A stretch of 64,000 bases of DNA from Sphingobacteriaceae bacterium (GTDB lineage: Bacteria > Bacteroidota > Bacteroidia > Sphingobacteriales > Sphingobacteriaceae), in the NCBI GenBank assembly GCA_947460875.1, contig CANHGR010000001.1:104681-168680 (forward strand). Direction: 5' to 3'. This document shows, one piece after another, positions 18,301-25,987 of the stretch. The first letter of the stretch is position 1. Each line of letters starts with the position of its first letter. A program made the position numbers and the translations under genes. The notes below the pieces were generated by a model that was not told where the DNA came from, made no database searches, and was given only the letters and a program-made list of their open reading frames with translations.

Positions 18301-18934
18301 ATTCGAGCTCGATAACTTTTGTACCCATCAGATAAAGCATGTGAGCTTGGTGAATAAAGTAAAGAACGGTGAGGTTTTGGAAGAAGATCAAACTGAATTT
18401 GATAAAATCAAGAATCGCGATCTTCTGGTTGGCGGACTAGTTTCAAACGCTCAGCACCGCACTACGAAAACCGGTAAGCCCTTTGGCTCGATGATATTAG
18501 AAGATTTTACAGACAGCTGTGAAATCGTCTTATTTGGCGAAGATTATGTTAAATTAAAGTCTTTCTTTACAGATGGGTATTTTTTGCAGGTAAGAGCTTC
18601 TATAACTGAAAGGTTTAAACAGAAAGATAATTGGGAGTTTAAGGCTACACAGATTACTCTGCTTTCTGATCTTAGGGATAAGATGGCGAAATGTTTGACA
18701 ATTCAATTGGCATTAAGTCAGGTATCTGAAGAGTTTTTGCTACAAATGGATGGACTAGTAAAAAGTAATGCCAAACAGAATCCTAACAGGAATTGCCAGT
18801 TGAAATTTATGATAATAGATTACGAAAACGAAACGACTTTAGAGATGCCGTCTAAAACGATAAAGATCAATCCCAGTAATGAATTTATCGATGAATTGAT
18901 CAAACTTAAGGGGATAAAATATAAGTTAAATTAA
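15302..18934 (+). CDS. dnaE: DNA polymerase III subunit alpha
   Basis: Catalytic subunit of the replicative DNA polymerase, 1210 residues. Domains in order are an N-terminal PHP domain (FSHLHVHTQFSLLDG at residues 4-18), the C-family polymerase palm with the catalytic aspartates in MPDIDTDFDDEGR near residue 417, finger and beta-binding regions with the helix-hairpin-helix (GIKGVGDKAIESI), and a C-terminal OB fold (LVGGLVSNAQHRTTKTGKPF near residue 1040). This is the DnaE1 layout, without the inserted exonuclease of PolC. It is followed 75 bases later by trxA, but trxA appears to have its own promoter. Confidence 0.97.
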   Translation: MPEFSHLHVHTQFSLLDGAADISRLFKKAQADGMKAMAITDHGNMFGVFKFVAEANKHKVKPIIGCEFYVVEDRHKKQFTKEKRDARFHQLLLAKNAQGYQNLIKLCSLGYMEGLYSKWPRIDKELILKYHSGLIATTCCIGASVPQAILKESEEKAELEFKWWLDVFGEDFYIELQRHDIEDQHTVNKVLLGFAKKYNVKIICSNDSHYVDQQDSNAHDILLCVNTGDIQSTPIATNEEGGKGFRFGFPNDQFYFKSQSEMDKLFSDLPESLDNTNEIVDKVDHLDLKRDILLPNFPIPDEFKIHIGEGSAQLNQWEYLKHLTYTGAKERYKDISPEVEERINFELFTVRTMGFAGYFLIVSDFIRAGRDMGVFVGPGRGSAAGSVVAYCIGITNIDPLKYNLLFERFLNPDRKSMPDIDTDFDDEGRQKVIDYVVDKYGKNQVAQIITYGSMAAKSSIKDVARVLDLPLAESNMLAKLVPDRPGTSLLQVMTGALDAIKKEQNPEDFENIKTLRKILEDGKTVQSNVLKEALILEGSVRNVGIHAAGIIIAPYDLTDIIPVATSKESELLITQYDGRVIEDAGVIKMDFLGLKTLTIIKDTLRLIKQNHAIEIEIDSIPLDDLLTFELYQRGDTNGTFQFESDGMQKYLRELRPDKFEDLIAMNALYRPGPIEYIPNFISRKHGREAVSYDLPDMEEYLADTYGITVYQEQVMLLSQKLASFSKGDADVLRKAMGKKDRYTLDKLKPQFIENAGKLGHDAKILEKIWTDWEAFASYAFNKSHSTCYAFVAYQTAYLKAHYPAEYMAAVLNNQNNIEKISFFMDETRRMGIPVLGPDINESDLSFAVNKKGEVRFGMAGIKGVGDKAIESIIEERNLNGPYLDVYDFARRTNSRAVSKKVYENLIYAGAFDLFGFNRAQFFLKADSSNSNGIERLIKYTNDYQGNLNSSQASLFGGTSHAHISEPQLPEFEEWAVIEKLKYEKDVIGIYLTGHPLDNYKFELDNFCTHQIKHVSLVNKVKNGEVLEEDQTEFDKIKNRDLLVGGLVSNAQHRTTKTGKPFGSMILEDFTDSCEIVLFGEDYVKLKSFFTDGYFLQVRASITERFKQKDNWEFKATQITLLSDLRDKMAKCLTIQLALSQVSEEFLLQMDGLVKSNAKQNPNRNCQLKFMIIDYENETTLEMPSKTIKINPSNEFIDELIKLKGIKYKLN

Positions 18935-18957
18935 TGTCACATTGTCGTGCTTGCGTT

Positions 18958-18986
18958 TTGGCAGGAAAATTGAATGCGTATTATTG
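18958..18986 (+). promoter_or_regulatory. Candidate trxA promoter
   Basis: TTG at 18958-18960 and TATTATTG at 18979-18986 (one mismatch to TAnnTTTG) are 18 bases apart. The predicted start lies about 20 bases before the trxA ATG. Confidence 0.4.
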
Positions 18987-19009
18987 TATAAATATTAAAA
19001 TTAAATATT

Positions 19010-19330
19010 ATGGCTTTAGAAATAACTGACGCTAACTTTGAAGAATTAGTTTTGAAATCAGATAAACCTGTTTTGGTAGACTTCTGGGCAGAATGGTGTG
19101 GCCCTTGCCGCATGGTTGGTCCTGTGGTGGAAGAACTAGCAAAAGAATATGATGGAAAAGCTGTCGTGGGTAAAGTAAACGTTGATCACAATCCCGGCAT
19201 ATCAATGCAATTTGGCATTCGCAATATCCCTGCATTATTGTTCTTTAAAAATGGCGAAATTGTAGATAAACAAATAGGTGCTGTGCCCAAGTCTGTTTTG
19301 GCTGATAAGCTTAGCAAACAGCTGGTTTAA
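19010..19330 (+). CDS. trxA: Thioredoxin
   Basis: Cytoplasmic dithiol-disulfide oxidoreductase of 106 residues. The active site WCGPC sits in FWAEWCGPCRM at about residues 31-35, and the conserved cis-proline is in RNIPALLFF. It reduces ribonucleotide reductase, peroxidases such as Bcp and methionine sulfoxide reductase. Length and motif are canonical. A strong hairpin terminator follows 20 bases after the stop codon, so trxA is transcribed separately from the DUF58 gene downstream. Confidence 0.96.
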   Translation: MALEITDANFEELVLKSDKPVLVDFWAEWCGPCRMVGPVVEELAKEYDGKAVVGKVNVDHNPGISMQFGIRNIPALLFFKNGEIVDKQIGAVPKSVLADKLSKQLV

Positions 19331-19350
19331 GCTTACTTATTTCAAGTATT

Positions 19351-19384
19351 AAAAATCTATCTCGTTGCAACGGGATGGATTTTT
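19351..19384 (+). terminator. Rho-independent terminator of trxA
   Basis: AAAAATCTATCTCGTT (19351-19366) pairs with AACGGGATGGATTTTT (19369-19384) over the whole arm when two G-U pairs are allowed, and a U tract continues to 19386. This hairpin covers the upstream in-frame start of the next gene, supporting the later start at 19402. Confidence 0.8.
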
Positions 19385-19401
19385 TTGTTTTACCTTTAAC
19401 T

Positions 19402-20325
19402 ATGCTTTATAATCTACATTCACACAAAGAGCTTCAAAATATTGGAAACCTTGAGATTCTTGCGCAGCAAGTCGTTGAAGGGTTCATAACCGGACTGCAT
19501 AAAAGTCCGTTTCATGGCTTTTCTGTTGAATTTGCTGAACATCGTCTTTATAACAGCGGAGAGTCTGTAAAGAATATCGACTGGAAATTATATGGTCGCA
19601 CAGATAAGCTTTTCGTCAAGCGATTTGAAGAAGAAACAAATTTAAGATGTCAGTTAGTTTTGGATGTTTCTTCGTCCATGTACTATCCCGAAAAAGAATT
19701 AAATAAGATTATTTTTTCTGTTTGCGCAGCAGCGTCTCTAATCTATCTATTCAAGAAGCAGCGTGATGCTTTTGGATTAAGTTGTTTCTCAGACCATCTT
19801 GAATTATCTACTCAAGCAAAGTCGACAGCAGTGCATCAGAAATATTTATTTGCAGAATTAGAACGTCTGATGGAGCGCGATGTAAAAGGCAATCAAACAA
19901 ACGTCGCCTCTGCTCTCCACCAGATTGCCGAACAAATCCATAAACGATCGCTTGTCATTATCTTCAGTGACATGTTGGAAACCGTCTCAACTGACACCGG
20001 ACTTTCTGATATTTTTGCGGCCCTTCAACATTTGAAGCATAATAAACATGAAGTTGTTATTTTCAACGTACTAGATCACAAAAAAGAATTGAGTTTTGAC
20101 TTTGATAATCATCCCCATCATTTTATAGATCTTGAAACGGCAGAAGAGCTGAAAGTGCATCCCAACCAGGTTAAGGAGACCTATCTCAGGGCAATAACTG
20201 CGTATCACAAAGAACTAAAGCTAAAATGCGCGCAATATCGTATTGATTTAATTGATGCTGATATCAAAAATGGTTTCCACCAGGTATTACAGGCCTATTT
20301 GATAAAGCGAAGCCGGATGTCCTAA
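19402..20325 (+). CDS. DUF58 domain-containing protein
   Basis: A 307-residue protein beginning MLYNLHSHKELQNIGNLEIL. An earlier TTG or ATG around 19375 falls inside the trxA terminator and is unlikely. The DUF58 core is clear: GEHRLYNSGESVKNIDWKLY-like segment (FAEHRLYNSGE...NIDWKLYGRTDKLFVKRF) followed by a von Willebrand A-like fold with a MIDAS-type motif LDVSSSM (D-x-S-x-S) and later FSDMLE. DUF58 proteins usually accompany a MoxR AAA+ ATPase, but none is present here. The protein has no signal peptide or membrane helix and is presumably cytoplasmic. Role unknown. Confidence 0.85.
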   Translation: MLYNLHSHKELQNIGNLEILAQQVVEGFITGLHKSPFHGFSVEFAEHRLYNSGESVKNIDWKLYGRTDKLFVKRFEEETNLRCQLVLDVSSSMYYPEKELNKIIFSVCAAASLIYLFKKQRDAFGLSCFSDHLELSTQAKSTAVHQKYLFAELERLMERDVKGNQTNVASALHQIAEQIHKRSLVIIFSDMLETVSTDTGLSDIFAALQHLKHNKHEVVIFNVLDHKKELSFDFDNHPHHFIDLETAEELKVHPNQVKETYLRAITAYHKELKLKCAQYRIDLIDADIKNGFHQVLQAYLIKRSRMS

Positions 20326-20366
20326 GCCCGTTTCGGTGCTAAGTTTTTAATACTCAAGAATTCATT

Positions 20367-20498
20367 TCAGAAAACAAAGCTGCTGTTAATTAAATTTTTG
20401 TCTTTAAAATTAGAACCTATCGCTGCAATTAGATTGTTATTGAAGGTCGCAATTCCGCATTCACGTGGCGGATAAGTAGAAATATAGGCAATTTTCAT
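20367..20498 (-). pseudogene. N-terminal remnant of a GT4 glycosyltransferase
   Basis: The minus-strand frame from the ATG at 20498 reads MKIAYISTYPPRECGIATFN and continues in frame as an NNLIAAIGSNFKDKN-type helix for 43 codons before a TGA at 20367-20369. STYPPRECGIATF is a strongly conserved N-terminal motif of a GT4 mannosyltransferase-like group whose members are several hundred residues long. After the stop nothing similar continues before the convergent DUF58 gene. This is therefore a truncated relic rather than a gene. A further 27 open codons upstream (about 20519-20600) may be the relic of another reading frame. Confidence 0.7.
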
Positions 20499-20614
20499 CT
20501 GAATCTGTTTTAGCAAGGTTACAGCATGCTAACATGATTCTTTGTACGATTGTTTGCTCCAGTAAATACCTTGGCTACAACTCTTTGATTATAAGGCTCT
20601 AGGCGGGTATTAGG

Positions 20615-21808
20615 TTAGCCTTTATGAAAATAATCTATAGCTTCAATAATCACATTACATGCTTTTTCAATCTCATTTTCTGTGATAATTAAAGGTGGGG
20701 CTATGCGCATTGAATGATCACAGTGTAAGAACCAGTCTGTAATGATACCATGTTCAATGCAACGATCGATGATTTTTTTGTTGAAATCAAAATCCTTGAA
20801 TTCTACCGCAATCATTAGTCCGATAATTCGAACCTCTCGTATACCCGGATGAACAAGCAGTTTGCGGAAAATTGCTCCTTTTTGCTCCACTGCGTCTACA
20901 AGTTTTTCGCTTTGTATAACCTGAAGTGTCGCTAATCCTGCCGCGCAACAAACAGGATGCCCGCCAAAGGTGCTGATATGCCCTAGGATAGGTTGGTGGC
21001 TTAAAACGCCCATAATGTTGCTCGAGGATATAAATGCGCCCATAGGCATTCCGCCGGCCATCCCTTTGGCAATTAATAGGATATCAGGTATAACGTCAAA
21101 ATGTTCAAAAGCAAATAGTTTTCCGGTACGCCCAAAGCCCGTTTGAATTTCATCGAGTATGAGAAGGGTTCCTGTATCTGTGCAACGCTGGCGGAGCAGT
21201 TTCATATAATTTGCTGCGGGTATACGTACCCCCGCTTCTCCTTGTATCGTTTCAATGATTACGCAGGCCGTGGCTTGCGTAATCATTTCTAAATCAGGTA
21301 TGTTATTGAAATTTATAAACTTTATATCCGGAAGTAGGGGCCTAAACGCTTGTTTGTAATATTCATTTCCCATTACGCTTAGGGCGCCATGGCTACTGCC
21401 ATGATAGGAGTTGTGGCATGATATAATTTCGGTTCTACCGGTATAACGTTTTGCTAGCTTCAGTGCGCCTTCAGTTGCTTCGGCACCCGAACTAACAAAA
21501 TATGTGCAATTGAGAGAGGGGGGCAATACTGATGCTAGCTCTTCGGCGTACTTTATTTGCGGTGATTGAACATATTCACCATAGACCATCAGGTGCATGT
21601 ATGTTTCCGCCTGTTTTTGAATAGCTCTAACTACTTCGGGATGACAATGCCCTATGTTACTCACTCCTATACCGGCAATGAGATCCATATATACTTTTTC
21701 ATCTGCATCGTAGAGGTACATGCCTTTGGCCCGTACAAACTCCAATAAAAGGGGTTCTAAAGATGTTTGTGCATTGTATTGTAGAAAGAGCTGACGTAGA
21801 CTAGGCAT
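20615..21808 (-). CDS. Class III PLP-dependent aminotransferase (acetylornithine/ornithine type)
   Basis: Fold-type I aminotransferase of 397 residues. The cofactor region includes SSGAEATEGALKLAKRYTGR for phosphate binding, LDEIQTGFGRTG with the ring-stacking aspartate, and the Schiff-base lysine in LLIAKGMAGGMPMGAF near residue 250. Overall it resembles acetylornithine, ornithine or 4-aminobutyrate aminotransferases. No arginine-synthesis genes are nearby, so the substrate stays open. It is transcribed leftwards, with the terminator of the ECF sigma cluster immediately upstream, so it must have its own promoter. Confidence 0.87.
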   Translation of the reverse strand: MPSLRQLFLQYNAQTSLEPLLLEFVRAKGMYLYDADEKVYMDLIAGIGVSNIGHCHPEVVRAIQKQAETYMHLMVYGEYVQSPQIKYAEELASVLPPSLNCTYFVSSGAEATEGALKLAKRYTGRTEIISCHNSYHGSSHGALSVMGNEYYKQAFRPLLPDIKFINFNNIPDLEMITQATACVIIETIQGEAGVRIPAANYMKLLRQRCTDTGTLLILDEIQTGFGRTGKLFAFEHFDVIPDILLIAKGMAGGMPMGAFISSSNIMGVLSHQPILGHISTFGGHPVCCAAGLATLQVIQSEKLVDAVEQKGAIFRKLLVHPGIREVRIIGLMIAVEFKDFDFNKKIIDRCIEHGIITDWFLHCDHSMRIAPPLIITENEIEKACNVIIEAIDYFHKG

Positions 21809-21821
21809 TTACAAAAATAGC

Positions 21822-21852
21822 AAAAGCCTTCAGGAATTTCCTGAAGGCTTTT
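21822..21852 (-). terminator. Rho-independent terminator of the ECF sigma cluster
   Basis: AAAAGCCTTCAGG and CCTGAAGGCTTTT form a perfect 13-bp stem around a 5-base loop. On the minus strand it follows the stop of the 21880-22329 gene by 28 bases and ends in a U-rich run, closing the leftward cluster. Confidence 0.88.
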
Positions 21853-21879
21853 GACGTCTTAATTTTTTAAAAATATCTG

Positions 21880-22329
21880 TTAAGGTTTTCTTTCGCCACC
21901 AGAACGATTGCGTAATTGTTTCATGAGGTACTCCCTAAATTCAGGCTCAGCCCTGTACAGAGCAAGCACCTTTTGAGCAGGTATTACGTTTTGGAATTGT
22001 TTCAAATATTTAACCTTTGTGTCCAACAGCTTTCTGTCAAGAGCTAAATCAGTAGTTAAAGCTACAGCAGGGTTTGTTTTATTATTAGCGTTCCAATTTG
22101 CTCTTTTTTGATCCCAAAGCGCGTTGACCTCAGCTTGATAGTTATTGTAGACAGGCCAAAATATTTTAGCTTCACTTGTATTCAAGTCTAATCTGTCAGT
22201 AATGAAAGCGATTTTTATTGTTTCAATGTGCGCAATCTGCTCTTTTGAAGGGCCGTGTCTTTCTTGGGCAATCACTGAGAAAACCGAGAACAGCAGGCAT
22301 ATCGTAAAATTCAATAATAATTTCATCAA
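21880..22329 (-). CDS. Small exported protein, Spy/CpxP-like sensor of the ECF cluster
   Basis: A 149-residue protein with a signal peptide (MMKLLLNFTICLLFSVFSVIAQ) and an all-helical, charged mature part. LDLNTSEAKIFWPVYNNYQA resembles the LTxxQ-like helices of Spy/CpxP periplasmic chaperones, and the Bacteroidota family is often labelled sensor of ECF-type sigma factor. It is the last gene of the sigma factor - repeat membrane protein - sensor set, only nine bases from the preceding gene, with a terminator after it. The inferred role is periplasmic stress sensing that feeds the sigma/anti-sigma pair. Confidence 0.72.
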   Translation of the reverse strand: MMKLLLNFTICLLFSVFSVIAQERHGPSKEQIAHIETIKIAFITDRLDLNTSEAKIFWPVYNNYQAEVNALWDQKRANWNANNKTNPAVALTTDLALDRKLLDTKVKYLKQFQNVIPAQKVLALYRAEPEFREYLMKQLRNRSGGERKP

Positions 22330-22338
22330 AATCTATTT

Positions 22339-22989
22339 CTATAAAGCACGTTCGTCTAAATAACTCTGTAGATCTTCAGATTGAATATTTTCATCAACTG
22401 TATAAGACACTGAACCAATATTTTCTATTATCGCCGGCATATCTGCACGGGTTGTATGAAGTCTCAGATAATCAAGAATTGTTTCGTCAGAAACATTTGA
22501 AATGGCTGAAGTAGACACTTTGGTAGAAGTGTTTTTAGCCGGATCTGGAGTCGTTTTGCTTTGTTGAATATTAAAAATCAGTCCAGCACTTAAAGCAATA
22601 GTGATACACGCAGCTGCTGCATAATTTAACCAAGCCGGCACGCTACTTTTGCGCATGGAAAATACTTTGGCAGGCTCAGCTACTTTTTCATTAATACGGA
22701 TTTGAAGCGCGGCGAAATATCCTTCCGGTACCGTGAAACTATTACCAACAAAAGATTCCTTTAATTTATCTGCAATGATGCGCCCTTCAATCTGAGCACT
22801 TAGCTCAGTAAAATAGGCCTCTGGTACAGTGAATTTACTATCAAACCTATCAGAATATACGTTTTCAACAGAGATACGAGAGTTTAATTGCTCCTGTAAA
22901 TTATCGAAATATCCCTCCGGTACAGAAAATGGACTTTTCCTTTCTAAGCCCGCAAGCGTCGGTACTCCCTTTTCCCAATCGTTATTCAT
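22339..22989 (-). CDS. Putative anti-sigma membrane protein with three VPEGYF repeats
   Basis: A 216-residue protein with one membrane helix (about residues 121-140). Before the helix lie three copies of a motif: FSVPEGYFDNLQEQLNSRI (from F21), FTVPEAYFTELSAQIEGRI (from F53) and FTVPEGYFAALQIRINEKV (from F85), spaced exactly 32 residues apart. After it comes a Ser/Thr-rich linker and an acidic C-terminal domain. There is no signal peptide and the N-terminus is probably cytoplasmic. Position between an ECF sigma factor and a periplasmic sensor-like protein suggests an anti-sigma factor, with the repeats as the sigma-binding side. I see no zinc-binding anti-sigma motif (HxxxCxxC), so the role is inferred from context. 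Confidence 0.7.
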   Translation of the reverse strand: MNNDWEKGVPTLAGLERKSPFSVPEGYFDNLQEQLNSRISVENVYSDRFDSKFTVPEAYFTELSAQIEGRIIADKLKESFVGNSFTVPEGYFAALQIRINEKVAEPAKVFSMRKSSVPAWLNYAAAACITIALSAGLIFNIQQSKTTPDPAKNTSTKVSTSAISNVSDETILDYLRLHTTRADMPAIIENIGSVSYTVDENIQSEDLQSYLDERAL

Positions 22990-23019
22990 AGTATTATGAT
23001 TGATTTTTTTAACAAAGGT

Positions 23020-23571
23020 TTAATCAGTACTAGTCAAAAAATGTTCAATCTTTTTCACCGCGAGGTGAAAAGATGCTTTAAGTGCTCCTACACTAGTTCC
23101 AAGCACTTCAGAAATTTCTTCGTATTTAAGATCGTCAAAATATTTCATATTGAAAACCAGTCTCTGCTTTTCCGGTAATGTCAGCAGTGCCTGTTGCAGT
23201 TTCATTTGTATGTGATCACCATCAAAATACGGACTATCAACTAAGGAGTCTGCCAAATCGTATGCCACGTCGTCTAGCGGGATATTATTGTGCCGCTTTT
23301 TATCATTTAAAAATGTAATACATTCGTTAGTCGCAATACGATATAGCCAAGTATACAGCTGTGAATCACTTCTGAAATTCGCTAAATTCTTCCAAACCTT
23401 AATAAATACATCCTGAACTATATCGTCCGAATCGTCATGATTAATAACTAAACGCCGGATATGCCAGTAGATCTTTTGCTGATACTTGCCTAAAAGCAGG
23501 TTAAAAGCCTCATTTCTAGTGCGTTCTGAGGAAAATTTCTCAAGAATTTCTGAATCTTCTACTTGTTTCAT
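23020..23571 (-). CDS. RNA polymerase ECF-type sigma-70 factor
   Basis: A 183-residue group 4 sigma factor. Region 2 is seen as DDIVQDVFIKVWKNLANF with the -10-recognising TWLYRIATNECITFLNDKKR. Region 4 carries LPEKQRLVFNMKYFDDLKYE followed by the helix-turn-helix SEVLGTSVGALKASFHLAVKKI. It leads the cluster with the VPEGYF-repeat protein (30 bases away) and the periplasmic sensor-like protein. Such trios in Bacteroidota are commonly self-regulated. The gene begins 28 bases after the transketolase C-subunit stop, so read-through expression is also possible. Confidence 0.92.
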   Translation of the reverse strand: MKQVEDSEILEKFSSERTRNEAFNLLLGKYQQKIYWHIRRLVINHDDSDDIVQDVFIKVWKNLANFRSDSQLYTWLYRIATNECITFLNDKKRHNNIPLDDVAYDLADSLVDSPYFDGDHIQMKLQQALLTLPEKQRLVFNMKYFDDLKYEEISEVLGTSVGALKASFHLAVKKIEHFLTSTD

Positions 23572-23599
23572 TCGTTAGAATAAGTCGATTCTTATGGTT

Positions 23600-24559
23600 T
23601 TATTTGCCTTTGCGTTGAATAGCTTTTTGTGCCGCTTTCACGATGCTATCTACATTAAGTCCATATTTTTCCATTAATTGCTCAGGAACTCCACTTTCAC
23701 CAAAAGAATCATCAACAGCAACATATTCCTGCGGCGTTGGGTTGTTTCTCGCTAAAAGCTGTGCAATACTGTCTCCTAATCCACCAAGTCGGTTATGCTC
23801 CTCGGCAGAAACAACGCATCCTGTTTTTGCTACAGATGTTAAAATCGCTTTTTCATCAAGAGGTTTAATCGTATGAATGTTAATAATTTCCGCATCAATT
23901 CCCATTTCTGCAAGGATTTCGCCTGCTTGAATCGCTTTCCAAACTAAATGTCCAGTTGCAAAAATGCTAACGTCTTTTCCTTCGTTAACCATCCATGCCT
24001 TACCTATTTCGAATTTTTGATCAGAATCAGTAAAAATAGGAACCACAGGCCTACCAAAACGTAGATAGACTGGGCCTTCGAATTCTGCAATAGCAAGCGT
24101 TGCGGCTTTAGTTTGATTAAAATCACATGGATTTATCACCGTCATGCCTGGCAGCATTTTCATCATGCCTATATCTTCCAAAATCTGATGTGTTGCACCA
24201 TCTTCTCCAAGTGTAAGACCTGCGTGGGAAGCGCAAATTTTCACATTTTTATCTGAATACGCCACGGATTGGCGGATCTGATCATAAACTCGTCCTGTTG
24301 AGAAGTTGGCAAATGTTCCGGTAAATGGAATTTTACCACCGATAGTCATACCGGCAGCAATACCAATCATATTTGCTTCGGCAATACCGATCTGGAAAAA
24401 GCGCTCTGGAAATTCTTTTATAAAAGGATCCATTTTCAGAGAACCCACAAGGTCTGCGCAAAGCGCTACTACATTTGGATTTTTTCTTCCTGCCTCTAAT
24501 AAGCCTGCTCCAAATCCGGATCTTGTATCTTTTTGTTCGGTATAAGTATATTTCTTCAT
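23600..24559 (-). CDS. Transketolase, C-terminal subunit
   Basis: A 319-residue protein covering the pyrimidine-binding and C-terminal domains of transketolase. Motifs include SGFGAGLLEAGRKNPNVVAL, the catalytic glutamate region FFQIGIAEANMIGIAAGM, and the C-terminal HTIKPLDEKAI/EEHNRLGGLG segment. It works with the separately encoded N-terminal subunit (24598-25443) to move two-carbon units in the pentose phosphate pathway. Splitting transketolase into two adjacent genes is common in this phylum. The gap between the two genes is 38 bases. The order is N-subunit then C-subunit on the minus strand. Confidence 0.92.
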   Translation of the reverse strand: MKKYTYTEQKDTRSGFGAGLLEAGRKNPNVVALCADLVGSLKMDPFIKEFPERFFQIGIAEANMIGIAAGMTIGGKIPFTGTFANFSTGRVYDQIRQSVAYSDKNVKICASHAGLTLGEDGATHQILEDIGMMKMLPGMTVINPCDFNQTKAATLAIAEFEGPVYLRFGRPVVPIFTDSDQKFEIGKAWMVNEGKDVSIFATGHLVWKAIQAGEILAEMGIDAEIINIHTIKPLDEKAILTSVAKTGCVVSAEEHNRLGGLGDSIAQLLARNNPTPQEYVAVDDSFGESGVPEQLMEKYGLNVDSIVKAAQKAIQRKGK

Positions 24560-24597
24560 GTCAATATTTTAAGGCATACAATCAGTATGCTAGGGAA

Positions 24598-25443
24598 TTA
24601 ATAATCTTTAAAAGTGCTTTGTAATTGATCAAGTGCAGCGGCTAATTGTTCATCATTAGGAGCAACACCGTGCCACTTATGAGAGCCCATCATAAAGTCA
24701 ACGCCATGACCCATATTGGTCTGCATAAGAATCATAATAGGTTTTCCCTTGCCTGTTTTTGACTTAGCCAATTCAAGAGTGGTTATAATGTTGCTCATAT
24801 CATTGCCGTTCATTTCCAATACGTCCCACCCGAAAGCTTCCCATTTTGCTTTTAAGTTTCCTAAAGACAATACTTTCTCTGTAGGGCCATCAATTTGCTG
24901 ACCGTTAAAATCAATTGTTGAGATTAGGTTGTCTACTTTATTGTGAGGTGCAAACATTGCTGCTTCCCATATCTGACCTTCTTGTAGTTCTCCATCACCA
25001 TGTAAGGTGAAGACAAGGCCATTATCGTTGTTTAATTTCTTCGTTAAGGCAGATCCAATTGCTACAGACAATCCCTGACCTAAAGATCCGGAGGCAATGC
25101 GTATTCCCGGCAAATGCTCGTGAGTAGCAGGATGCCCTTGAACGCGCGAATTAATCTTCCGAAAAGTTGCAAGCTCGCTAATATCAAAATAGCCTGAACG
25201 TGCTAAAACACTGTACCATACCGGAGAAATATGTCCGTTTGAAAGAAAGAAAAGATCTTCTCCCGTTCCGTCCATATTAAAATCACTATTATGGGTCATT
25301 ATATGGAAATATAAGGCTACCAGGTAATCGGTGCAACCTAATGAGCCACCGGGGTGCCCAGATTGGCAACCGTGAACCATTCTAACAATGTCTCGGCGAA
25401 CCTGCGTGGCAATCTGTTCTAAGTTTTCAATATCTGAAGTCAT
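24598..25443 (-). CDS. Transketolase, N-terminal (thiamine diphosphate-binding) subunit
   Basis: A 281-residue protein holding the pyrophosphate-binding domain of transketolase. It has GCQSGHPGGSLGCTDYLVAL, HISPVWYSVLARSGYF, GSLGQGLSVAIGSAL and the ThDP/magnesium motif GDGELQEGQIWEAAMFA ending in DFNGQQIDGPTE. The active enzyme forms with the C-terminal subunit encoded immediately downstream. Upstream lies a palindromic AT-rich segment (25471-25490) and then the convergently oriented end of no gene: the preceding bcp gene is on the same strand and ends 78 bases away. Confidence 0.92.
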   Translation of the reverse strand: MTSDIENLEQIATQVRRDIVRMVHGCQSGHPGGSLGCTDYLVALYFHIMTHNSDFNMDGTGEDLFFLSNGHISPVWYSVLARSGYFDISELATFRKINSRVQGHPATHEHLPGIRIASGSLGQGLSVAIGSALTKKLNNDNGLVFTLHGDGELQEGQIWEAAMFAPHNKVDNLISTIDFNGQQIDGPTEKVLSLGNLKAKWEAFGWDVLEMNGNDMSNIITTLELAKSKTGKGKPIMILMQTNMGHGVDFMMGSHKWHGVAPNDEQLAAALDQLQSTFKDY

Positions 25444-25470
25444 GTTTAATTTTAATAAGAAAGCGGCTAA

Positions 25471-25490
25471 ATTAATTAATTTTAATTAAT
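25471..25490. repeat. AT-only inverted repeat upstream of the transketolase genes
   Basis: ATTAATTAA (25471-25479) and TTAATTAAT (25482-25490) are perfect inverted arms around TT. It lies 28 bases before the transketolase N-subunit start. It might be an operator or a weak terminator remnant for bcp, or chance in AT-rich DNA. Confidence 0.3.
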
Positions 25491-25521
25491 AGGATTAATA
25501 AAAATCTGAGCAAAAGCGCTG

Positions 25522-25983
25522 TTAACTGATCAGGTCCAAAACCTGCTGAGATGAATTACCTGTATCAACCTTGTCGATTATTTTCTGGATTAAACCATCT
25601 TTCTTGATGATGAAGGTCTTTCGGAGAGTTCCCATATATTTTTTTCCATACATGCTTTTCTCTGCCCACACTCCGTAGGCTTCTACTATTTTTTTATCGG
25701 TATCCGCGATAAGACTGAAAGGAAGATCAAATTTCTTGATAAATTTCTGATGCGATTTTTCATCGTCTGTGCTTACGCCGATTACTGCAAAGCCCTTTTC
25801 AATAAGTATTTGGTAATTATCGCGAAAGCTGCAGGCTTCTGCTGTACATCCCGGGGTATCGTCTTTAGGGTAAAAATAAAGGATGATTGTTTTGCCTGAG
25901 AAATGTTGCAGGGAAACGGGCTTGCCCGATTGATCATTTGCTATAAAGTCTGGAGCTTTATCGCCTTCTTTTAATTCTTGCAT
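25522..25983 (-). CDS. bcp: Thioredoxin-dependent thiol peroxidase (Bcp/PrxQ)
   Basis: Atypical two-cysteine peroxiredoxin of 153 residues that reduces hydroperoxides with electrons from thioredoxin. The peroxidatic and resolving cysteines are both present, five residues apart, in PKDDTPGCTAEACSFRD. The catalytic Thr and Arg environment is complete and the C-terminal KVDTGNSSQQVLDLI is typical. It starts four bases after the M23 peptidase stop, implying one transcript with it. trxA, encoded 6 kb away, is a plausible reductant. Confidence 0.94.
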   Translation of the reverse strand: MQELKEGDKAPDFIANDQSGKPVSLQHFSGKTIILYFYPKDDTPGCTAEACSFRDNYQILIEKGFAVIGVSTDDEKSHQKFIKKFDLPFSLIADTDKKIVEAYGVWAEKSMYGKKYMGTLRKTFIIKKDGLIQKIIDKVDTGNSSQQVLDLIS

Positions 25984-25987
25984 TAGT

